Positions 11,521 to 24,550 of a stretch of DNA of 64,000 bases are shown here, one piece after another. The notes under the pieces are model-generated. The model was not told where the DNA came from, searched no databases, and saw nothing but the letters and a program-made list of their open reading frames with translations. Origin of the DNA: Celoporthe dispersa (Eukaryota > Ascomycota > Sordariomycetes > Diaporthales > Cryphonectriaceae); the NCBI GenBank assembly GCA_016584495.1, contig WAID01000007.1:3086001-3150000 (forward strand), given 5' to 3'. Position numbers and translations under genes: made by a program. How positions within the stretch are numbered: position 1 is the stretch's first letter; every line of letters starts with the position of its first letter.

Positions 11521-14396
11521 CTACGCCTCAGCGTCCTCTTTGTTCTTCCAGAATCGCATCATTCGGCTGAGCCGCCTCTTCGGCTTGTTCTCTTTCGACT
11601 TCTTCTCAGAGTCGCCGGCGAATGAAACCTCCAGCGAGAGCTTGCTCCGTTCTCCATGGGAGCTACTGATGAGTCGGCTGAGGCTTGCTAGGCTGCCTCT
11701 TCGACTGCCGAAGCCTATCATACTGAACGATGCTGGCCGTTCGCCGGGAGCCGGCGGGCGGGTCAGGTGCGCGGCTGGGTGGGCAAACAAGTTCTCCCTG
11801 GGCTGCGTCGAGTGGCTGCTAGCAAGTGAGGGAACATCAAGAGACTTCCGCACTTCTGGTCCTGGTTCGCCCATGAGGAGCGACTGGAAGCTGTCGTCCG
11901 TGACTGAAGATGGAGCTGTAGAGATGATGTTGCCATCGTAGAGGATGGGTGACCGTGGGGAGGGGAAGGACGACGAGGCTGTGGTCGAATATGGGCTGAC
12001 CGGAGCCAGCGAGGACGAGGTTGTGTGCTGCGAGGAACTGCTCTCCAGTGGAGCTCTTGGGCTGGCCGGCGAGGACATGGGCGAGTCGGGCACGGTAATG
12101 AATCTCTGCTGCGGTGGCCCGCCGAATTCCACCGTCCTGAACGACGGAGAAGAGACCTCCTCCTCCTCAATCACCTGCCCCTGCAGGGAGTTCGAGGATG
12201 TCATTGACTTCATGCTGGCTGTCCGCTGCGGCTTGCTGTCCTCCGGTTCACTGCTCCTCCGCTTCGCCAGCGGGGTTGCATCGCTGTCCGTCAGTTTCTC
12301 AGCAGAGGCGCGCGCTGAGAAAGGACCACACATGCTTGAGGTTTCACTGTCCCTTATATCGGCCGATTCGGGCTGAGGAGTGGACGATCCACTGTCCTTG
12401 CCGTCATCCGAATCGCCCTCTTCATCCTCCTCGAACACATCCGCCATCGTAGAGCTGCTTCCAAATCTGTTCATCCCGCGGCGGAACTCGAATGGTGGCA
12501 TCTCGGGTGAGCTTTGGGCTCGCTGATGATGGGCGTAATGCATGCCTACCCCAGAAAATCGACTCATTCCAGCGGCACTGTGCAGCTGCCGCCTCATCAG
12601 ACCACCGGCTTTCTGAGCAGCTTCCCACTCGGCGTTACGGGCCAGAGGAGTGTTGAAAGGGCCCAAGGCAGCATCAAGATCAATCATGGGAAACGAGGTG
12701 TCGTCTTCTGTGAAGGGCCTAGGCGGCTTCCACGCTTCCGCCCCCTCCTGGTCCCGGTCGTCTAGTTCTGTGATCATCACAGTGGGCATGGAGGGCTCGC
12801 TCTTGGTGTCGACAGAGTCGGACACATTACCCTCGTCGTCCTCGGCGCTGTGCCGTGGGGGAGGCGGAGTCGGTCCACGACGCACGGCCTTTTACCCTTT
12901 CTGCTGTGTTCCTTGGGCCTGGTGAGGATGGAGCCGGCCCACTTCTTGACTCTTCTCTGCTTCTTTCCAGATTTCTTGGCTGTCTTCGACGTAGGAACTC
13001 GAGGTTCTTCGGTTGCTGCGTCTTTTCGACATTCGGAAAGCGGAGAGTCCAGGTCAGAATCTTTGGAGGCGTCACCAGAACTCAGACTGGAAGGACGAGA
13101 TTTCAAAGGTGAGCTCGAGGCGGACAGGTGTTCCAGACCGAAGAAGGACCACTTCTTGGGGGGTTTAGTCGGGCTAGGGTCTGCGGAAGAGGGAGTGTCG
13201 GGGGCGGACAATGAGATGTCCATTAGTAAAGGCATGGAGCCTCGCCTCTTAGGGTTGGCATCTGGGCCCTGCTCGGCCTGGCTCTGTGTCCGATCGAGGA
13301 CCGCACCAGCGGTGCTAGGTCTCGAGCAATCCGATCCAGCCTGGTACGAAGTCGGTTCCAAAGGTGAAGCGCACTCCTCGAAGATGACGGAGTTGGAAAT
13401 AGAGATGATCGACGAGATGCTGCCCGAGACGGAGTGGCCAGGTCGCACTGTCGCAGTGCTAGAGGCATCGCTGGACACCAACGAGAGCGGCCTGGGGATA
13501 AACTCAAGAGTGTCGGAGAATCCAACTCTGGCTTTGCCAAACGATTTCCGCTCTGCTGAGACGGGCTCGCCTGTCGTGATGGGCGAGACCTCGACCTCAT
13601 CCGGGGCTACTTCACTGGACATCTGCTCGATGGGCTTTTCTGTCTGCTGCTGCAGCACGTCCGCCGGGCGCAACAACGGAAACGAAAAGTGCTTGTTGAG
13701 TTCCGGGCCAGATGGACTTGACGGCGCACTGCTACCCCTAGAGGCCTCCGCCGGATTCTTCGGCAGGTGGAGACCCAGCACATTGTTGAGGTCGTGGCTG
13801 GACATGGCGGCAGAGCGCCGGTGCGCATGGCGGTGGGCGGGGCCTCGCCGAGGGGGTTCGGATTGCGGCGATGTCAAGGCGCTGTCTGATCTCGTCGGGC
13901 TGATGTCGAGAACCTCGATCCTCGCATTTCCAGAACGATATTCACCACCAACAAACTCACTGCCCCCACGCTTGTGACCATGCCCTGCCCTTGCAGGAGA
14001 AAGCCGCGGGGAGTTAGGAGACCGAGGTGGGCTGAGGTAGTCATCATTCGCGGATGTGGATGGTTTCGGGGTGAGGTTTGCACCTGGATTAAAAGAGAAT
14101 GCTGGCAGGTCGGGCGAGCCGAGCGGTCTCGAGCTGCTGCTCTGACCGCCAGCACCTAAAGGCTGAGCGGGCAGTTCGACCACTGACCTCGGCCGCCGGC
14201 CGTTAGCCCGGGGTGTAGACGTGGACATTGGTCTCGATGGGAAGACGAAGGGCGGGTTCGGTGGCGGCGGGCTTGAGGAAGCTGTTGTCTCAAGAGGTTC
14301 TCCCAGATCTCTCATACCGCCGATGGGAAGCGAGAGGTGGCGTGGGTTGTGGACACGGCCCTCGCGGGGCATGTCGGGCACAACAGTTGCTGCCAT
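11521..14396 (-). CDS. Ser/Pro-rich protein ('cell wall proline-rich protein' type), one frameshift
   Basis: This is a single-exon gene of 958 aa after correction of one missing base at 12890-12893 (T4 on plus; the coding strand needs A5 so that SRKGK continues into the VRRGPTPPPP frame). The product is Ser/Pro/Thr-rich and largely disordered. Short blocks look conserved-like: HNPRHLSLPIGG at the N-terminus, SSHDLNNVLGLHLPK around residues 195-215, a KKWSFFGLEHL block near 420, and a basic C-terminus RRLSRMMRFWKNKE. Similar fungal proteins are commonly annotated 'cell wall proline-rich protein'. I see no signal peptide, membrane helix or GPI signal, so that name is doubtful; many Ser-Pro motifs would suit a phosphorylated cytoplasmic regulator. 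No function is assigned. Confidence 0.75.
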
Positions 14397-17300
14397 CTTT
14401 CCAAAGGGCCGCGCTGCAGCCAGAGGGTGTCGATGACTAGCTCACCAGTGGTGACATGGAGGAACGAGTGTGTGCTTCGATTTCGATTTTTTTTTTTGTT
14501 TTTGTTTTCTTGTTCACCTCCGCAGCCAGGAATCTCCGGATAGTGGAATGATCTGGGGCGGATAGGAGAAGACCTGGAGTACGTTTAGAGTTTCTTGGAC
14601 TGTAGAGATTGGACGATTATGCTATTGGAGCCTCGTCTGTGGAGTGCGCGGAATCAATGTCAGCCCGGTCTCGTATCTTCGTCTGATACTCCCTCGCAAC
14701 GGAAAACCCAAAAAGGGCAAACACGAGAGAGGAAGAGACAGAGATGTGGCAAACAAAATGGTCGTCCAGCCCAGGTAAGCTGTCGATCATGATGGGGAGA
14801 GAGGAGGGGGGGGGGAGGGTCTTGCTGTGGTGTGCACTCAGGTCGTACCTCGTCCGATCACAGTGATGTTGTCTTCAGCACTCTGGTGAGATGACGACCA
14901 GGTGACAGATAGACAGACAATTGATGATTTCGATACTGGATCGTGCTCGATGTCTGCGGTCTTCCCAGAGTTTCCGTTGGCGAGGCGAGGCGAGGCGATT
15001 GCGTACTGTACAAGGAGGGATTAAGGCAATGCTCTGCTTCGTTGAGGTTTCAAAATAAAGGAAGAATGTAAAAAAAGTAAAATGGGAGGACGTAGTTCAA
15101 AGGAATGGACGGTCAAGACCAAGCAGGAAATCAATGTAAGATTTCTTACTGGAATTGAACCAGAGTAGTGCGGTGACGGTGTGGAGGGAGGACGGTGAAG
15201 ACGGTGGTGGTGGTGGTTTAGTGGTGGTGGTGGTGAGAAAAAGAGAGGCGGACGAGGAGGGAAGGAGTTGGGAAAGTGAGCGCCGGCCGCCCGAGTTTGC
15301 GGGTGTGTGGTTGGCAGCCCGCAGCAGCAGCAGGAGGAGGGATGGGGCGGGGGCCTTGGCAGAACCTGGGTGGGACTCTGAGCGAGAGTGGGTGGGTGGG
15401 TGGCAGCGCGAGCGAGTTGGGGTGTGAGGGAAAACACGCACGGGTCTCCCCCAGCGCAGCAGGGCCTGGAGGGCATGGGTCTGCAGCGCAGGGGTGGGTA
15501 CTCGTTAAGGCGGTACCTTCACTTCCTGTAGTGACCATCGCTACATAGTACCTATGCACGCTGTGGTGTGTACTGAGAGGGTGTGGACGTTGGGCCTGTG
15601 GTGTCCCATCCCTCGACCTTGGCCGGATGGGGTTACAGTATTGCCGGGTCTTTTTTTGAATCTACGATACAGGGGCCGGTGCCAGGAGGTTATGAGCAGT
15701 TAGGATAGGTTCCTGTAAGGAAGACGACCGAACCTATGGCGAGCCACTGGAATTATTATTCTTATCACTGGCAACTAAGTGCAGGGTGAAGGGCACAGCA
15801 GAGGGCGAGAGAGCGTGCAGTACCTGCCTGCTCAGCTTAACGACTCACAAGCGCTGTAGTGGTCATCACTCATCGTGGAAGGATGCGCCCACAGCAGCAT
15901 GAATACTGTATGCAAACTCCTTTGCCAATGATAATTTGAGCGAGTAATCCAATAGCCTGTGGCCGTCGTACATGCTATCTTGTCGTACGGTAAGGTGGTA
16001 GTGCACCCTCCACAATTCTCGCCACCACCTTTCACAACGGGCCTGCGAGGAGGGACTAGCTAGACGACCCCAGCATGCCCAGCACCTCTGTCTGCCCCCA
16101 ACCCCCTCCCCCTGTAAATTGAGGTGCGCCATATCAAGCAGCGAGGGCCTGCAGAACCGAACATGCTGTCCTGCAGGTCAAACCCCACATGACAGTCTGA
16201 AAATGAGATGCCCCATAAGATCGTGGAGTACGGAAGGGACATGAATCCCTGCCAAATTGAAAGCCAGGCCCACGTCCCAGGCCTGCGAGACAAGTGTTGG
16301 TCCTTGCCCTCCCAGCTTTCCGAGGTGCCAATTTGAGACCTTCGGGGTCCATCCAGATACGGCCTTCGTGTTCACGATGGGCTTCAGCGAGATTGAGAAT
16401 GTTCCTCACCAAGCCTCCCTTTCCGTCTCCCCTGGTGCTCTGCGCTTTTTTTTTTCTTCCTCGAAAAACCAAAAAAATCAATCCGTGGGATCGGTTGAAT
16501 GATTGTGGCTATCATGTGGTTGCCCGGCCAAGGTGGCCACAATGGCGGTCTGCGGTCTGCGGGCTCTGCATGCATACAGGATAGTACACCCCCAAGTACG
16601 AATCCGACACACACCTTGCATACGCATGTACCGCTTTAACGCTCCCAGGCCCTGGATCCGTCCAGGAACAGCGCGCGTCTCATTCGCCTGTCCCAGATCC
16701 CAGATGCAAGGCACAGTGGATACCGTCGCATCCAGCGCTGTTATGGTGTTATGGTACCCCGCTGTTCGTGATCACGAATCCTACAGGCCACCAGGAGACG
16801 GGCTTGACGATCCAAGGGAAAAAGAGGTAGTGGTGGTGGTGACCTTGTCTCCCCCTCCCCCTCCCTCCCCCCGAAACCAGCTCAAGGTAGGAACTGGCGG
16901 GTATGTGGCCAGATAATTTTTTCAGACGAAGTACTATTTGCCAGAGCAAAACCTCGACCGTTTTCCCCCTTCGGCCCTTCGGGGTGGGTGGTCCTTCCGG
17001 TACCTCTTTGAACTTCTGTACATTAATTCTACTATAGTAGTAGCAATAGTACTGTGGTACTTTCTGAACCAAACCCCACGCCAAGAACCCCTTGACCTTG
17101 TCAACTCACTGCCCCCCATATCTGCAGCCGTCTCAGCCCATTCAGGGCAGCAGCGACGACCTGAGGAGAGGCAGAGAAGAGAGGGGGGAAAGAGAGAAGG
17201 GGGGAGGGGAGTTCCTTCCCTTACTGTGGTATGTACTTGATCCCCGTTCACGGCAACACTAGGGACAAATCGCATCACAGGGAGAATAGCCAGGGAACTA

Positions 17301-20212
17301 CTGCCCTCGCTTATCCTCAGGACTGAGGGAGATCAGCCCGATCGACGTCGTCCCTTGTTCTCCTTCGCCCATCCGCCAACAAGAATGGCCATACCATCAG
17401 ACGAGGAATCCTCGACGACCATGGACAGAACAAATACTTTAGACAGGGCCTGGGGAATCACATGAAACCGGTGCCCTTTCCCTCTGCGCCAGTCAGCCGC
17501 GGGAACGACTGTGCACCGCCGGATGCAGCGAGCAAGTCGGACGGCGGCGGCGAGAAGGGGAGGCTAGGCTCATACCGTAACCAGGTGGGAGGCGTACAAT
17601 ACAGGTTGCTGGCTGGCAGGGCAGGCTAGCAAACCTTCTGTGCAGTCAGCCCACCGAACGGTTCAAACTCTCTTTGTTCTGACGAGCCTAGGAGTTTCGG
17701 CGCCCATGCCGAGTCTCTTCTGCGTGTTTCAATCCCGTCCTTTGTTTATGCCGAAGCAACGCCCCTCCCCACCGATGTCTAAGGTTGGTCTCTCGTCCTG
17801 TCACAATTCAGGTTGCCTCTCTTGAACAAATGGGAGAGATAAGAAAAAATAAAATAAAATAAAACAAAAAGAGGACGGGGGGCAAAGAAAGGTCATGAGG
17901 AAAAGTCGGAACACCCCCTATGGCCCATATCAAGCCCGAGCTCCTCAGTTTACTCGGGGCTGCCGCAGAACGTCCACCTATTGGTCACTACTGATGCACA
18001 CGATTATTATGCTCAAAGAGAATTGGTACAGTTTCTGAGTTATCGTATGCATGGACCTCTCAGCTCCTCATCGACAATGAGATAAAGAGGCAGAAAGAAA
18101 GAAGGGGGAAAAATGGCTGGCCTCTCAAGATTGGCGGCCGCCTTCCTCCTCCCTTAAGCCTGCAGTGGCACCAAGGATGGCTTGCAGATTGGCCTGCAGG
18201 CTACAGCACTAGGAGGGAGGCTGCTGGGTCCGGTTCTGGCCAGTTACCTTGAGCGAAAGCGTCCTCGTCGCCTGAGCACTGACAGTTCCCGCATGGCACT
18301 ACGACTCATCAGGGCACGCTTCGAGGATTGGCCGGCTTGTCTCGGGTACAACATCTGCTCGTCTACCGCGGGATATGGGAGGAAGGGGAGGAGGAAGAAA
18401 AAAAAAGTTACGAGTCGGTTGCACGCCTTGGACCCAGGAGTCTCCTACCAGCGATCAAACCCGCCTCTCTATTTTGGTCCAGCGTCTCGAAGCGTTCCCT
18501 TTCCAGAAGGTGGTGGCCACTGCTACGGCAGCCTGTCCTTCTAGAAGGTAGCTGTGTATGCTGACCCAGAGTAAGGTCGCAAGCTGATTGCGCGTCCCAT
18601 AGGTTTTACACATCATTCTATTCGTCCCGTCGTCGTAACGGGAGAATTGGACTGATGGCTGAGCCTGCTCTGTTGTCCATCATCACCGGAGAGGACCCTG
18701 AGGACTCCAACCTGTTGTTGGTAAGGGGTGGGTTCATGTGTCAGACCGTCAGCCCTCCCTCCTCCTTCTCACACACACGACCCGTGGATCCGAGCATCCT
18801 GGGCAGCTGGGCTCGACAGCGCCAAGGTCTGCCTGGAAAAAGCGTCCACCCCATGCATGCATACCCAGTGACCAGTTCCTGCATGCAAGGTGAATCCTAT
18901 CTCTCTCACGTCACGTTCAAAAGAGGAAGGGGAGAGGCAGCAGACCCCCAGGTGCCCGCCCGCTGTGGTATAGTCGCCACTACCACGTACTCTCGCTCAC
19001 ATCTCTCTCATGTGTATGGTGAATTCCTGAGCTCATCAGGGCGAGACACGCAGGCCTTGACCGCCAGGCGAACCGCACTCGGGCACTCGTCGGGGGGCGT
19101 TGATATCCATCTCCGAACGAGCCGCCTGTGGAGACTCCAAGACACGCACGTCGCAGCGTCATTCCTTGCCCGCCCTCGGCCGAAATTCAGGGTCTTGTAA
19201 CATGAATGACCACTGACGAGGGCGCGCGAGTCTGATTGATCCAGAATTCGTCCACATTGCACCGCATTCTTTTGGTCGCGAAGCTTACATTCGTCTAATG
19301 CTTGTTGTCATTCCCGTACAAGTCTTCGCGGCAGGGCTGAATTTCTGTCGAGACGTTTTCATTTCCGTCCCGGCCGTCAAACTAAAAAATTTTAGAATTC
19401 CACCCCCCCCCCCAAAGCCTTCTCCTCTCCCTCTCTTATTCGTACCCTTGCGGTGGTTGTAGGAAGAAGGTTCGGGAAATATCACGCATACCCAGTCAGC
19501 CCTACAGCAGGACTGTGCAAGCGGCATAAGATGTCAAATAATTTGGTCATCTTATGCAAAAGCCCCTGCTGTTGATCTCTTTCTTTTTTTCTGCCTTCCT
19601 TTTCTTTCTTGGTCGCATTGTCAAGGGAGGAAACACAGTAATGTAATCTCCAGGGTGGCAAGTATTGCAGACGGTACTCTGTAGTAAGTAGCATGAAGCA
19701 TATACCTATGGTTAGTACCAGGTACTTGGATCCCAACCTGCAAATGAATGAAACGTGATGCTTGTCATGCTTACCCAAACCTGATTCCAAGATTTGAATG
19801 TCTCTACTGCATTGCTTCTCTGCAAATTTGCAACCAAGATTCAGATTCTTACACATGCCAGATTAATTGTCTAACGCGGGTCAGGCGTGGGGTAACCCTG
19901 GGAACAACACTGACCACTAAGCAGAGCCCCCTAGCCCCTGCTTGGGACAAGCCAAAGCTTGGGTCCTACCATGTAGAACCTGGGCAGGAAAAAAAATGAG
20001 AAGGGGAGGGGGGGAAAAAAGTCGATGTCAGGAAAGGCTTCAACACTGCTTACAACGGAGCTTCCAAACATCGATTATCCCTACTACCACCCACTACCAC
20101 CGCCCGGACGATTGGACCTGAAATTTGTATCTGCAGGAGAAGCAAGTGCAGATTTTTCACACGGAGCCTCACAGATCTCGACACCGCTCATCTCGCTTCC
20201 CGCCCCGTGAAG
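14397..20212. other. 5.8-kb gene-poor block
   Basis: The first 1-1.5 kb is the upstream region of the Ser/Pro-rich gene and includes a (TGG)n/GTGGT tract at about 15200-15236. Further on are poly-T/poly-A runs (about 14488, 16446, 17845-17870), a poly-C run at about 19402-19413 and scattered GTAC palindromes. Several open frames of 60-180 codons exist, the longest at 18655-19200 (+). None shows a recognisable domain, a plausible intron pattern or coding-like composition. I see no tRNA, rRNA or intact mobile element. Confidence 0.5.
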
Positions 20213-20813
20213 ATGTCTGCGACCGTCGGCGAGCCCGCCGCAGAGCCTACGGCCACGACCCCCACTGCTGCTACGGCGGCGCCGGCGCCGCCCAAGTCGT
20301 CGCTGGGCATGAGGAAGAATGGTACGCTCCCCTGAGAAAGGCCGCCAGCAAGCGCTACATGCGCATGCAGGCCCCGAAGGAGGTGTGTATCCTCTCTAAC
20401 TTTTTACGGCACCAACACAGGCAAACAATGGCACGCGCCCAAGAAGGCCTTCCGGCCCGCTTCGGGCCTTACCTCGTACGAGAAGCGCGCAAAAGAACGG
20501 GTTGCGCTGGCGGCGATGAAGGCGAAGGAGAAGGAGATGAAGGACGAGAAGGAGGCCGAGAGACAGGTGCGTCCGCCACGTGCGACATACAAGACATCCC
20601 TCAACAAAAAACCCGAGCATGCGGGGTGGTTTTTTTGGTTTTACTAACCCGTGTCTATTCCGGTTTATGCAGAGGCGGATCACACAGATCAAGGACAAGC
20701 GCGCGGCTAAGGAGGAGAAGGAGAGGTACGAGAAGCTGGCGGCCAAGATGCACAAGAAGCGCGTCGAGAGGCTCAAGAGGAAGGAGAAGAGGAACAAGCT
20801 CCTCAACTCCTGA
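20213..20813 (+). CDS. CGR1: rRNA-processing protein Cgr1
   Basis: Cgr1 is a small nucleolar protein needed for 60S ribosome assembly and pre-rRNA processing. Three exons (20213-20321, 20421-20566, 20673-20813) give 131 aa, near the usual fungal length. Intron 1 is 99 nt. Intron 2 is 106 nt with a TACTAAC branch at about 20642. The splices join RKNGKQWHAPKKAFRP and EAERQRRITQIKD exactly. After an Ala/Pro/Thr-rich start come the conserved GKQWH and SYEKRAKER motifs, then a long charged helix ending KMHKKRVERLKRKEKRNK. The terminus LLNS is typical. No frame problems were found here. It stands alone after the gene-poor block. Confidence 0.96.
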
Positions 20814-21654
20814 GCACGGCCTTGCGGCGGGATAGCATTGTTGTTCACGGATCCCTGCGTCGGCACATAGAGGTCAACACGGACGATGTGAAGGGAACAA
20901 GACGGCCAGCCACAGTGTGCAATCCGCCTGGCTGGCTGGCTGGCTGGCTGCCCACTGTGTCGTGGCATCACCTGACGGCCCGGGAGAGGGACCAATGTCC
21001 CATAATGGAGGGCCGCGTGCGATGAGACATGTACACCGCTCCGGATTGGGGCGAGATACTACTACGTTCAGCTCGGTTCAGCTGAGATGGCACCGCGACG
21101 TAGCAGCGGTCGTCGTGCAAATCTCGGCTCAAAAGACCTACCTGAGCCTCTTCACGGGCCGAAGACACGCAGCAGACCAAAAGGGCGATCGATCACTCAA
21201 TGTGAAACTGGCTGGAGAGACAGGCTGGAGGCTGTATGAGGCTACCCATGTTTGCACTTGCGCAACCGTAGCACATAGGGCACAGAGTGTGCAGCAATAA
21301 GCCCTGATACTTGAAAATTCACCTTTGACAAGCCAACATGCTGGCAGCTTCCCTCTCGCAAGAGACAAACCCGGCGCCACGAAGGCGCATGTCAGTACCC
21401 GCAAATTGCTGTCCCCCCCCTCCCCCCCAAAGATGAGATGAGCAAGGGCCCCTGCAGAAATGACCCAATCCCCAAGTAGCCTTGACCGCAGCATGTGACG
21501 CTCTTTTTCCCTTGAACACAACACAGCAGCCCAGCCTTTTCGGCTCGTCGTTAACAAAGAGCAGGCGATCCCTTAATCGTTTCGAGTACGACCATCCCGG
21601 GGACGCCACCGAAGGACCACGACGGCACAAAGTGCGGCTAGCCGATTCGCACAG
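20814..21654. other. intergenic region
   Basis: About 840 bp between CGR1 and the next plus-strand gene. It includes a short (CTGG)n tract at 20928-20950 and a C-rich run near 21412-21428. No gene was recognised. Confidence 0.45.
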
Positions 21655-22920
21655 ATGTCCGGCGGCGCGGCTATCCCCTTACCGACGACAAAGGCTGGGC
21701 GGTCACCGACTCGTGCGCGGCACCACGTCTCCCGCTCCATCACCGAGCGACTGCCCGGGACGACGTCCTCTTCTTCCTCCAGACACGGTCATACTGCGCA
21801 CTCGTCGCACCACCATCATCACAACATCACAGGGCATATCTCCTCGTCGCTTCACAGGAGGGACAGGAGCCGTGATGCGCGCCACGGAAACATGGCAGTA
21901 CCGCAGTCGGCGGCGGCCCAGCTCCAGAATGTGGCCCCCAGGAGTTCGCTCGAGGTGCCACGGTCCGACGGTGTAACATCGGGGGCCCCAAGTCCGGACC
22001 AGAGCCGGAGAGAGAGCACGCTGCTCTCCGGCGTGGCTGAGGGTGCTGGGCCCGCTGGGACCCCCTTGAGCAGGGAGTGGCTGCTGCAGAGGGAACGAGT
22101 CAAGGCCGAGGCGAGGACGGCGTACGTTCAAATCTCTCCTCCACTCCTACTCCTCCTGCTCCTCCCTCACGAACCTATTCTCACTCACTCACGACCTGAA
22201 CTACCATTCTAACTAAACACACACAATATAAAAATGTATAGTGGCCTTAGGAATTCCCTGGTCGACCTGACCACCTTCTCGACAGCGACCACCCACCGCC
22301 TCGACGAGGCCTACTACACCGTCCTCCAGAAGCTCACGACCCTCCAGAACACGATCGTGGCCCTCAAGGACCTGGCCGAGGCCTCGAGAGCCACCAGCGC
22401 GGGCTTTATCTCTGAGTCGCACTCGGTGCTGGCCGAGGCGCAGTCGCAGCTCGATGCATTCGGCGACTTCAGCGAGCAGCAGGAGCGGGTACAGGCGCTG
22501 CAGGACCGCGTACACGGCGCGCGGGAGCGGATCGAGGCGCTGAGCGGACGGGTCGATGTCGTGAAACGGCGGGTCGAGCGGTGGGAGCGCGCGTGGGCGC
22601 AGAGCTGGGAGAGTGCGCGGCGCGGCATGCGCATCGTCTGGGGCGTCCTGCTGGGGCTCGGCTTGGTGATGCTGGTACTGTACTGGGGCGCGAGGGCGTA
22701 TGCGCCTGAGATCGAAGGGGCTGTGGAGGAGCTGAAAGGGGACGCCGCGGCTGCCAAGATGAAGCTGGAGCAGAACGGCCTCGGGGTGGGCGGGCTGGGC
22801 AGGACCATGGACGAGAAGGGGGAGGGAGAGAACGGCAGCGTGCCTCTGTTGTCATTTAGCCGGGACAGTAAGGCCACGTTAGCTGGGGACGAGGCTCTGC
22901 GGGCGCTGGATGAGCTGTGA
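21655..22920 (+). CDS. coiled-coil protein with one C-terminal-half membrane helix, function unknown
   Basis: Exon 1 is 21655-22121, the intron 22122-22241 (120 nt, GTACGT...TGTATAG, branch TCTAACT), and exon 2 is 22242-22920. Together they encode 381 aa. Residues 1-150 are basic, Ser/His-rich and disordered, including a run of five His. From about residue 157 (LRNSLVDLTTF) to 285 the sequence is heptad-like with few prolines, suggesting an extended coiled coil. A single hydrophobic helix lies at about 287-309 (IVWGVLLGLGLVMLVLYWG), followed by about 70 acidic, polar residues. This layout resembles organelle tethers or SNARE-like scaffolds, but I recognise no family. It appears to be a real fungal gene because splicing preserves the frame and coding composition is strong. 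Confidence 0.8.
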
Positions 22921-24550
22921 TCCTACGTTGCGCGTTACTCGCTGCCTCTGCTTTTACTTTGGGCCCCTTACAACATATAATACTCAAGATGTCTTTTCCG
23001 GGTGCAGCACCATCAAGGAGAAACACCACCGTATCTACGACCACTCGCCTAGAGAAGAAAAAGAGAAATAAAAAAAAAGAGAAAACGCAGGCATCACCCA
23101 GACAGAATCAACGCAATCAATCCCTGCTAAACCGTCCTGTTCGAGCTCGTATGAAGTGAGGCTATTCTCATCACTATCGTGTTGTATCCCACAAGGCCCA
23201 AATCAGCTTGCGAGACAAGTCCGCCTTGGCCAAAACTGTAAGCACGGTTTGCATATGCTAGGAACATGGAAGACCTTACTACCAAGCAGTCTCCAGTGTT
23301 GCTTAGGAAAGCTTAGGCAAGAAGTCCAACAAGCCAAGCTGTTTCATGCGGTTGTGCAGTACGGACGCGGTGGCAGCCTCAGGGTGCTTGGCAAAAAGCG
23401 CCTCAAGCCGGATGAGGGGTGCCGGGGACGCCCACACCCACGAACACCCACCCACCCTGTAGGTTCCCACATGCTGCCCTGTGGGCGACGTCATCATTCT
23501 GGAGCGCCGCCCAGTGACCAGACAATATTCTTGCCTTTCGCATTTGACTATTTCCAGGCAGAGCTCAGCAAGATCTGACTCGGGTGCACATGGCCAGGAG
23601 GACTCGAGGTTTCCTCAGCGCAATTTCCGGATCCTGGATAGCTGATCGATAGTTGATCCCAGGCGATCAGGATCTTTGTTTGAGACTCACTATTCCGGGG
23701 CCGTCAGCATACTCCCAATACCACATGGGACTGTACTACGTACAGCGTGGTACCGTTCCCCAACACCCCACTCCCGCTGCTTTTCCAGCCTTCCCTTGGG
23801 CGCCTACCGTAAGGACTGCTGGGGTAATCTGACCAACACCAGCCAGCGCCACCACGGGGGTGCACCGGTGCACCACATGGGGAGAGTCACCAACCTGCCA
23901 CCAGCCAGCCTCTTGTCACCCCAGCCCAGGTTGGCTCACTGGGGCTGTGCTTCCCAGGCTTTGTGCTTTCCCCACAGGTCAGAAGCCCACTCAGGTCAGC
24001 ATGACTGACTGACTGATTTGGTTTTTCCTTTACCTACCACAGACCAGTCCCTTGCTTTGGGAGGGGGGGGACCTGCCAAGATCAGAGGTCCACAGTAATT
24101 TGTCGTCATCTGCGACTGAACCTGCATTCGAGGTGCTGCGACGCCTCAACACCATCGATTAACCAAACCCCATATACCTAAAATAAATGTTGTTTTTTTC
24201 CTTCTCTTTTTCTCTCTCTCGCTGTTATATGCACCCTGTCGCTTTCTCTCCTCCTCTTTTTGCATTCTTTGTTCATATTTGCTAGCTGTTCTGGCCCTCG
24301 CCTTTCAGGACTGCTACTCCTACGATTTAATTCCTCTAGGTGGTTATCTGGGGACAAGACACAGTCCAGCAAGCAAGCGCCCGCCGTTTTACCCCGCGAA
24401 AACGTTGGGTCAGTGTGTCCTGAGCTGCCGCGCGCCGCCAACCTGCGAACAACAGAACCTTGCCGTGACGACGCGAAGGACCTACCTTTCAAGCTACACC
24501 CGGGAGGAGCTGAGGAGACTCGGGCCCCTCGGAGCTGCACAGGTCTCAGG
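22921..24550. other. intergenic region
   Basis: About 1.6 kb between two plus-strand genes. It contains a GTAC palindrome patch at about 23728-23752 (ACTACGTACAG core), an (ACTG)n run near 24001-24013 and a C/T-rich stretch at about 24190-24270. The latter is probably part of the promoter or 5' UTR of the PX gene. No gene was seen. Confidence 0.45.

Noticed and set aside
12777..12885. Two overlapping independent genes at the Ser/Pro-rich locus
   Set aside because: A single missing A joins both frames into one protein; no start codon or promoter supports two genes.
18400..18480. Possible tRNA-like sequence on the minus strand followed by poly-T
   Set aside because: No acceptable A-box/B-box pair or cloverleaf could be drawn; the B-box-like segment is poor.
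18655..19200. 181-codon plus-strand open frame
   Set aside because: Composition is not protein-like across its length, and no family motif is seen.
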